From Dehalococcoidia bacterium (GTDB taxonomy: Bacteria; Chloroflexota; Dehalococcoidia; Lucifugimonadales; Lucifugimonadaceae): a DNA stretch of 60,513 nucleotides. Positions 55,068-60,513 of the stretch are shown piece by piece (position 1 is the stretch's first letter; each line of letters starts with the position of its first letter). The position numbers and the translations under genes were made by a program. Below the pieces are notes generated by a model. The model ran no database searches, had not been told where the DNA came from, and was given only the letters and a program-made list of their open reading frames with translations. Where the stretch lies: assembly GCA_009693115.1 (NCBI GenBank), contig SHXW01000014.1, positions 1 through 60,513 of the forward strand, written 5' to 3'.

Positions 55068-55649
55068 ATGACTGTTGATGCATCTGATCACCCCAACGAC
55101 CGCTTCGGTTATTCGGTGTATGCGGGGGTGCTGCTCGCTTCGCCTGCACAGCAGCGCGCCGTCCAGGAACTGCGCGAAAAGATCAAGCCGGGGCGCGCCA
55201 TTCTCCCCGCACATGTAACCGTGAAGGGCACGTTCTGCGATATCTCCTCGCTTGACGAGGTTGAGCGGCTCTTTGCAGTGGTCGCCGCCAGGCACTCGCC
55301 CCTGACCGTGCGGTTTGAAAGCACGCACGTCAACGTAATCAAAGACGCCTCCGTGCTAGACGTTGTCAAGGCGCCGCAGCTCGTCCGAATATACGACGAG
55401 CTCCGCACCACCCTCGGCTCCGTAGGCACTGACGCCTACGGTTACGACACTCAGGGCTACGCGCCGCATCTGACCTTGTGGCAGGAGTGCCCGCCGGAGA
55501 ACGCTGCCCTGGCGGCAAGGCTGGGCCGCGAGATCAAGCTGGGCGAAGGCTTCACGGCTGCGGAAGTGGCCCTCGTCGGGCGCATCGGTCCTGCCCACGG
55601 AGGCAGGTGGACGACGCTCCGGGCGTTCAAACTTGGACTCGCGGGCTGA
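55068..55649 (+). CDS. 2'-5' RNA ligase/cyclic phosphodiesterase-family protein (LigT-like)
   Basis: A 193-residue protein of the 2H phosphoesterase superfamily. The two HxT motifs are His49-Val-Thr51 (PAHVTVKG) and His134-Leu-Thr136 (APHLTLWQ), spaced as in LigT and 'putative 2'-5' RNA ligase' proteins that open cyclic phosphates. The natural substrate is unknown. No neighbours suggest a role; it lies between pgpA and the molybdenum hydroxylase gene. Confidence 0.83.
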   Translation: MTVDASDHPNDRFGYSVYAGVLLASPAQQRAVQELREKIKPGRAILPAHVTVKGTFCDISSLDEVERLFAVVAARHSPLTVRFESTHVNVIKDASVLDVVKAPQLVRIYDELRTTLGSVGTDAYGYDTQGYAPHLTLWQECPPENAALAARLGREIKLGEGFTAAEVALVGRIGPAHGGRWTTLRAFKLGLAG

Positions 55650-55789
55650 GCCAGCCCGCCATGGGCCTGGCTGGGGGGCGAGGGGCCGCTGCGCTGGACA
55701 TCTCCCACTTCGTCATATCCCTCCCTATCTGCGCTCTGGTACGGTATTTCGCACACTAGTGCATACGATGGACAGCCCGGAGGCAACCC

Positions 55790-58084
55790 ATGGTCGCAAC
55801 TCCCGAGCGCGCACATTTCAAGAACTTCGGTCAGCGTTACGTCAAGGTTGACGGCCTCGAAAAGGTCCTGGGCGTATCCCAGTTCGGCGCAGATTTCACG
55901 GCTCAGGGCACGCTCTACGGTAAGATCGTCCGCAGCCCGCACGCCCATGCCCGCATCGTAAACATTGATACCTCAGCAGCCGAGAAGCTGCCCGGCGTCA
56001 TGTCTGTCGTCACTGCTGCGGACTTCCCTCCCGCCGTATCGGGAGACCTGGACACAGGCGAAGTAGAGATCGGTATCCAGTACCTTGCAAACTTGGTGAT
56101 GGCCCGCCGTAAGGTCCTTTTTCAGGGACACCCCCTCGCCGCCATTGCCGCGACCGACCCGCACATCGCCGAGGAGGCTGCGCGCCTCATCAGGGTCGAG
56201 TACGAGGTGTTGCCTCCGGTGACGGACCCCATCGAGGCCATGTCCCCGTCGGCGCCGCTGCTCCACGAGGGACTTGTCGCTCGATCGCTCTCTGGCGCGG
56301 GCAAGACACCCAGCAACATCTCTACGCACCTTGAAGCCCAGCGCGGCGACGTCGAGAAGGGGTTCAGCGAGTCGGACATCATTGTTGAGCGCACGTTCAA
56401 GACGAGCATCGTCCACCAGGGGTACATAGAGCCCGAGGCCGAGACTGTGAGCTGGGGCGGCGATGGCCGCATCACCGTCTGGGGAAACACGCAGGGATCG
56501 TTCGCGTTGCGCGGCAACATGGCGCCGTTGCTGGGCATTGACGCCGGTCGAATCACGGTCATCCCGCTTGAGGTCGGCGGTGCCTTCGGCGGCAAACTCG
56601 TGCCGCGCGTTGCTCCCATTGCGGCCCTGCTGTCAAAGAAAGCGGGCCGCCCGGTCAAGATTGTCCTGAACCGCACCGAGGTGCTCCAGGCCACAGGCCC
56701 CGGCGCGGCGGCTGTCATCACTCTCAAGGTGGGCGCGACGAACGACGGCAAGCTCAAGGCCGGACAGGCGCGCATCGTTTTCGCAGCCGGTGCGTTCCCC
56801 GGCGCTCCAGTGATCCGTGGTCTCCAGACCGTATTCGCTTGCTACCAGCCCGAGACGATGCGTGTTGACGCCTATGACGTCGTGACGAATACACCGCGGG
56901 TGGCGGCATACCGCGCTCCGGGGGCGACGGTGACGTCATTCTGCACGGAGAGCGTGATGGACGAGATCGCCCGGAAGATCGGCATGGACCCGCTGGACTT
57001 CCGCATCAGGAACGCCACCAGGACCGGCGACAAGAGCGTTGACGAGCAGACTTATACGCGTCTGGGCATCGTCGAGATGCTGGAGGCGGCAAAGGTTCAC
57101 CCGGCCTACACGACGCCGGTGGCGAAGTCACCGCGCGGCTGGCCGACGGGCCGGGGCGTGGGCATTGGCTGGTGGCCCTGCGGCGTGGAGGTATCGGCCT
57201 GCAGGATGATGGTGAACATTGACGGGTCTGTCGAACTCGTGTCGGGCAACGTTGACCTTTCAGGGACGCGCACCGGGTACGCGCAGATCGCCGCTGAAAC
57301 TCTGGGCATCACGCCGGATGAGGTACATGTCACTGTCGGCAACACAGACCAGATCCCGTATACCGGGTCAAGCGCAGGCTCGCGTGTGACCCGGGCCCAG
57401 TCGGACGCCATTTTCAAAGCGGGGAATGATGTCCTGCGCCAGATGAGAGAAAAGGTCGCGCAGAAGTGGACTGTACCCGCGGACCATGTCGAATATCACG
57501 ACGGTGTCTTCACCGCCCGCGACAACCCGGACAAGAAGTTGTCGTTCAAGCAGGCGGGCAAACTCGTGACGCAGCACGGGTCGAACGTCGTCGCCACGGC
57601 GTCGAACAACACTGCGATGCGCGCCGCGAACGGATATGCGCTGAACATCGCGGACGTTGAGGTTGACCCTGATACTGGCAAGGTGCAGCTGCTGAAGTTC
57701 ACGGCGTTCCAGGATGTGGGCCGCTGTGTGAACCCGACTCAGGTGGAAGGGCAGATGCAGGGCGGCGCGTCGCAGGGCATTGGCTGGGCGATGAACGAGG
57801 AATATGTGTACGACGACAAAGGCGTGATGCGGAACGCGTCGCTCCTTGACTACCGCATGCCCACCGCGCTGGATTTGCCGATGATAGATACGGTGATCCT
57901 TGAGACGCCCGCGGATGATGGGCCGTTCGGAATCCGAGGCGTGGGCGAACCGCCGATCATCCCCCCGGCGGGAGCGATAGCAAACGCCGTGCACGACGCG
58001 ACCGGGGCGCGCGTCACGAGCCTCCCCATTTCGCCGGAACGGGTGTTTTGGGCGATGAAGGCGAAACGCGAAGGTGGGCGATAG
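55790..58084 (+). CDS. Molybdenum hydroxylase large subunit (XdhA/CoxL family)
   Basis: A 764-residue molybdopterin-binding subunit. An N-terminal a/b-hammerhead (RYVKVDGLEKVLGVSQFGAD to about 125) precedes the molybdopterin domain (from about 150): HQGYIEPE, GNTQGSFALRGNMA, GGAFGGKLVPR, AAYRAPGATVTSF and the catalytic Glu720 in GVGEPPIIPPAGA. The AYRAPG loop matches xanthine/aldehyde-oxidase types, not the AYRCSFR loop of form I CO dehydrogenase. It oxidises an aldehyde, purine or aromatic heterocycle. No small Fe-S or FAD subunit is adjacent, which is unusual; these may be encoded elsewhere. GGAGG lies 5 nt before the ATG. Confidence 0.9.
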   Translation: MVATPERAHFKNFGQRYVKVDGLEKVLGVSQFGADFTAQGTLYGKIVRSPHAHARIVNIDTSAAEKLPGVMSVVTAADFPPAVSGDLDTGEVEIGIQYLANLVMARRKVLFQGHPLAAIAATDPHIAEEAARLIRVEYEVLPPVTDPIEAMSPSAPLLHEGLVARSLSGAGKTPSNISTHLEAQRGDVEKGFSESDIIVERTFKTSIVHQGYIEPEAETVSWGGDGRITVWGNTQGSFALRGNMAPLLGIDAGRITVIPLEVGGAFGGKLVPRVAPIAALLSKKAGRPVKIVLNRTEVLQATGPGAAAVITLKVGATNDGKLKAGQARIVFAAGAFPGAPVIRGLQTVFACYQPETMRVDAYDVVTNTPRVAAYRAPGATVTSFCTESVMDEIARKIGMDPLDFRIRNATRTGDKSVDEQTYTRLGIVEMLEAAKVHPAYTTPVAKSPRGWPTGRGVGIGWWPCGVEVSACRMMVNIDGSVELVSGNVDLSGTRTGYAQIAAETLGITPDEVHVTVGNTDQIPYTGSSAGSRVTRAQSDAIFKAGNDVLRQMREKVAQKWTVPADHVEYHDGVFTARDNPDKKLSFKQAGKLVTQHGSNVVATASNNTAMRAANGYALNIADVEVDPDTGKVQLLKFTAFQDVGRCVNPTQVEGQMQGGASQGIGWAMNEEYVYDDKGVMRNASLLDYRMPTALDLPMIDTVILETPADDGPFGIRGVGEPPIIPPAGAIANAVHDATGARVTSLPISPERVFWAMKAKREGGR

Positions 58085-58548
58085 GGGCCAGATGGAACTC
58101 CCCTCGTCCATTGGGACGGGTGTCCGGCAACGCTGTGTGACAGGGTGGGGGCATGTCCAACGTATGCAGCAGTCAGGAGCCACCCTCATCCCGGCCGTAG
58201 CTCAGGGATCTGGCGCTCGCCTAGAGCTGCGGCGGGTTGCCTTTTACCAGAAGGTCAGGCCCCTCCGTACCGTCCCGAGCGGGAAGAGGAAGTTCTCTGC
58301 ACGGTGTCTCCCGTCAGGGGAGAGTGAATTTTCCGGCACTGTGGCGGAAAGCCTCCTCTGCCGCTGGACATGCGGTATTGTTTGCCAGTCAAACGGTTGG
58401 CAAGTGGCGTCGGCGGTGTTCGGCAAAAACAGGTTTCTCGTAAATAGCGGCGGAGGCCTCTCCAGCACCTCCAGGCAGGCCGGGACCGGGAGAGTGGACT
58501 CTGCGGAGTTGAAGGCGCCTCCCGGCTAATCTCAGGAGGGTGCAACCG
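58085..58548. other. Intergenic region before the EmrB-type gene
   Basis: About 460 nt without a gene I can support. It holds a degraded palindromic repeat (about 58302-58320, TCTCCCGTCAGGGGAGAG) and the inverted repeat at 58382-58403. Open frames here have no recognisable protein features. Confidence 0.4.
58382..58403. promoter_or_regulatory. Inverted repeat, possible operator
   Basis: TTGCCA (58382-58387) and TGGCAA (58398-58403) form a 22-nt palindrome with a 10-nt centre, about 145 nt before the efflux-pump start. Position and symmetry would suit a dimeric repressor, but no regulator gene is nearby. Confidence 0.3.
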
Positions 58549-60258
58549 ATGGCAGAAAGCACTTCGACACCTGCTAGTGGCGCCCGGACTCCGGATGGGG
58601 GTGCGGCCGCGCAGAGCGCTGCCTGGGCCGGGCCTGGCCTGAGCCGGCGTGATGTAATGCTCACCCTGGCCGGCGTGATGCTCGGGATGTTTCTCGCCGC
58701 GCTCGACCAGACGATCGTCGGCACGGCGATGCCCCGCATTATTGGCGACCTGGGTGGGTTTGACCGTTACACATGGGTCACCACGGCGTACATAGTCGCC
58801 TCCACATCCGTGGTCCTGCTGATAGGGCGGCTGAGTGACATCTACGGCCGCAAGTGGCTGTTCATAACGTGCTTTGCCATTTTCCTGTGCGGGTCAGCCC
58901 TTTCAGGCATTTCGCAAAGCATGAACCAGCTCATCATCTCCCGCGCTGTTCAGGGCATCGGCGCGGGCGGCATCATGGGCCTGTCCTTCACCACAATGGC
59001 TGACCTCTTCCCGCCTGCCGAGCGCGGCAAGTACCAGGGCCTGATAGCGGCCATGTTTGGCATATCGTCCGTCATAGGCCCGGCGCTGGGCGGGTTCCTG
59101 ACCGACTCACTGTCATGGCACTGGGTGTTCTTCGTGAACATCCCGATCGGGATCCCTGTGGTCCTCGGCTTCCTCAGGTTCTTCCCGAAGCCGAAGAAGG
59201 CGGAAGGCGCGGGGAAGGTTGACTACGTTGGAGCGGTGTTGATGGTCCTGGCGCTTGTGCCTCTGCTGTTGGGCCTGTCATGGGGCGGCGTGCAGTACCC
59301 ATGGAGTTCAGCCCAGGTGCTGGGAGCGCTGGGGTTCGGCACGGTGATGGCCGCCCTGTTCGTCATGGTCGAACTCCGTATTGCGAATCCCATCCTGCCG
59401 TTCCAACTGTTCCAAGACCGGATAGTCGCCATTTCGATGCTTGCGATCTTCCTGACCGGGTTCGCCATGTTCGGGGCGGTCATATTCATGCCCCTGTATT
59501 TCCAGGGAGTGCTGGGCCTGTCTGCGACTTCAAGCGGCGGTTTCACGGTGCCGATGAGCCTGGGCATTGTCAGCGGGGCGACTCTCTCTGGCCAGCTGCT
59601 GTCGCGTGCCGGGGGACACTACCGGATACAGGGTGTGATCGGCCTCGCGATCATGGCGGTTGGCGCCGGGCTGCTCACGACGTTATCTGCCGATACGACC
59701 AGAGGCGCTGCGATCACTTACGCCGTCATCCTGGGGTTCGGCCTGGGGACCTCGTTCCCCACGTACACCATAGCCGTGCAGAACGTAGTCAACTTCAAAT
59801 ACATGGGCGTCGCGACCTCTGCGACGCAGTTCTTCAGGTCGGTCGGCGGCAGCCTGGGTCTGGCATTGCTGGGCGCGTTCATGGTTAGCCAGTTCAGCAG
59901 CGGGTTTGCGGCCTCTCTCCCCCCGGCGGCGCGTGAGGCGCTGCCGCCGGCTCAGATCGAAAAGCTTTCTCACAACCCCAACGCCCTTGTCAGCGGGCAG
60001 GGTCAGGCGCAGTTGAAACAGGCTTACAGCAAACTTGGTGAAAACTCTCAGGTCGCCTACGACGCGACGATAGCGGGGATGCGTTCGTCACTGGCGGGTG
60101 CGATTTCCAATGTGTTTAAGATCGGCTTCGCGGTCGTACTGATTGCGCTTGTGGCTACGCTCTTCCTGAAGGAGATCCCTCTGGCCAAGAGCAGCGGGCC
60201 GGGTGCCCACGGTGGGGAGCCGAAAGGAAACGCGCCGCCTGCGGCGGCGGGGCAATAG
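58549..60258 (+). CDS. MFS multidrug efflux transporter (EmrB/QacA, DHA2 type)
   Basis: A 569-residue carrier with about 14 hydrophobic helices. It has the DHA2 motif LDQTIVGTAMPRIIGDLGGFDRYTWVTTAY in helix 1, GRLSDIYGRKWLF in loop 2-3, and motif C-like GISSVIGPALGGFLTDSLSWHWVFFVNIPIG in helix 5. It exports drugs or amphipathic compounds by proton antiport. AGGAGG sits 9 nt before ATG 58549. No EmrA-like partner or TetR regulator is beside it. The C-terminal tail is Gly/Ala/Pro-rich. Confidence 0.93.
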   Translation: MAESTSTPASGARTPDGGAAAQSAAWAGPGLSRRDVMLTLAGVMLGMFLAALDQTIVGTAMPRIIGDLGGFDRYTWVTTAYIVASTSVVLLIGRLSDIYGRKWLFITCFAIFLCGSALSGISQSMNQLIISRAVQGIGAGGIMGLSFTTMADLFPPAERGKYQGLIAAMFGISSVIGPALGGFLTDSLSWHWVFFVNIPIGIPVVLGFLRFFPKPKKAEGAGKVDYVGAVLMVLALVPLLLGLSWGGVQYPWSSAQVLGALGFGTVMAALFVMVELRIANPILPFQLFQDRIVAISMLAIFLTGFAMFGAVIFMPLYFQGVLGLSATSSGGFTVPMSLGIVSGATLSGQLLSRAGGHYRIQGVIGLAIMAVGAGLLTTLSADTTRGAAITYAVILGFGLGTSFPTYTIAVQNVVNFKYMGVATSATQFFRSVGGSLGLALLGAFMVSQFSSGFAASLPPAAREALPPAQIEKLSHNPNALVSGQGQAQLKQAYSKLGENSQVAYDATIAGMRSSLAGAISNVFKIGFAVVLIALVATLFLKEIPLAKSSGPGAHGGEPKGNAPPAAAGQ

Positions 60259-60296
60259 TCCATCTCCTTGCCGGGAGGGGGGTTCGGGGTGGTTGC

Positions 60297-60513
60297 CTAG
60301 GCGGTTGGCCTGGCGGAGCGGGGCCCTCTCATCAGGAGCAGGCCCATGCCCGCGCCCAGCAGTCCCGGCCCGGCGAGTACGAGTTCGGCGGCATGAGCGT
60401 GCGGGGCGTCGGTATACCGGCGGGGGACGCCGCAACTTCCAGGGCCGTGAACACGATGTTTCTCCTTGACGCCGAGGGCCTCACAGTAGGCGTGCTGGGC
60501 CTGGCAAGCATCC
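60297..60513 (-). CDS. Partial gene at the window edge, C-terminal end with membrane segment
   Basis: A minus-strand frame is open from the right edge to a TAG at 60297-60299 (about 71 residues visible, start outside). The end reads AAELVLAGPGLLGAGMGLLL followed by RGPRSARPTA, i.e. one hydrophobic helix with a positively charged tail, as in C-terminally anchored proteins. The part before it (HAYCEALGVKEKHRVHGPG) has no motif I recognise. It converges with the efflux-pump gene 38 nt away. Confidence 0.45.
   Translation of the reverse strand, partial: DACQAQHAYCEALGVKEKHRVHGPGSCGVPRRYTDAPHAHAAELVLAGPGLLGAGMGLLLMRGPRSARPTA

Noticed and set aside
58074-58529. Possible 151-codon gene between the molybdenum hydroxylase and the efflux pump
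   Set aside because: No ribosome-binding site or family features; it begins inside the preceding gene and spans repeat-like sequence.

Overview
This is a GC-rich, gene-dense bacterial chromosome segment with about 46 protein genes on both strands and no rRNA, tRNA, phage, transposase or CRISPR locus that I can see. Gene content points to a member of the Chloroflexota, perhaps near Dehalococcoidia/SAR202. The hints are the coproporphyrin-type heme genes (ferrochelatase plus a ChdC/HemQ protein), the DUF3090/SCO1664 pair, lipoproteins with Thr/Pro-rich linkers, an enolase-superfamily sugar-acid dehydratase, an M81 (MlrC) protein, a lone molybdenum hydroxylase large subunit and frequent TTG/GTG starts. 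The phylum assignment is an inference; no marker RNA is present.

Layout: gyrA (1-2715, minus); a frameshifted unknown gene and an enolase-superfamily dehydratase (3067-5015, minus); a JAMM protease (5291-5734); cimA (5796-7499, minus); a Tag-like glycosylase, DUF3090 and SCO1664-family genes (7750-9811); a sugar nucleotidyltransferase and a glycerol-1-phosphate-dehydrogenase-like gene (9808-11740, minus); a UspA protein; a heme block hemL, hemH, hemE, chdC, hemA (13058-18700); a rhodanese, two thioredoxin-fold lipoproteins and an M20 peptidase (18886-23300); glyA; rpsF-ssb-rpsR; a PpiC foldase; hom-thrC; an acyltransferase and a GT4 glycosyltransferase; a leucine T-box leader and the ilvB-ilvN-ilvC-leuA-leuC-(membrane protein)-leuD-leuB operon (33032-43376); a DegT-type gene; an MFS carrier; a lipoprotein HtrA-like protease; an M81 protein; a peroxiredoxin; 2-keto-3-deoxy sugar-acid genes (51395-54311); pgpA; a LigT-like gene; a CoxL/XdhA-like gene; an EmrB-type exporter; and a partial gene at the right edge.

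The most notable observation is that two thiol-chemistry genes carry an in-frame TGA exactly at the catalytic cysteine codon, with the rest of the protein intact beyond it: the rhodanese (TGA 19612-19614) and the peroxiredoxin (TGA 50894-50896). Each TGA is followed, at 17 and 21 nt, by a hairpin whose loop has a G in its first two positions, as expected of bacterial SECIS elements. Both are best read as selenoproteins that ordinary gene calling would truncate or miss. TGA is still an ordinary stop in many other genes here, so this is not a code change.

Other points of interest are a near-perfect Rex-like (also Crp/Fnr-compatible) operator between the divergent hemA and rhodanese genes; a Leu-specifier (CUC) T-box before the branched-chain operon, whose leuCDB products can also serve the citramalate route begun by cimA; and a family of short palindromic repeats (CCCTCTCCC...GGGAGAGGG) scattered between genes, two of which lie in frame inside cimA and an MFS gene.
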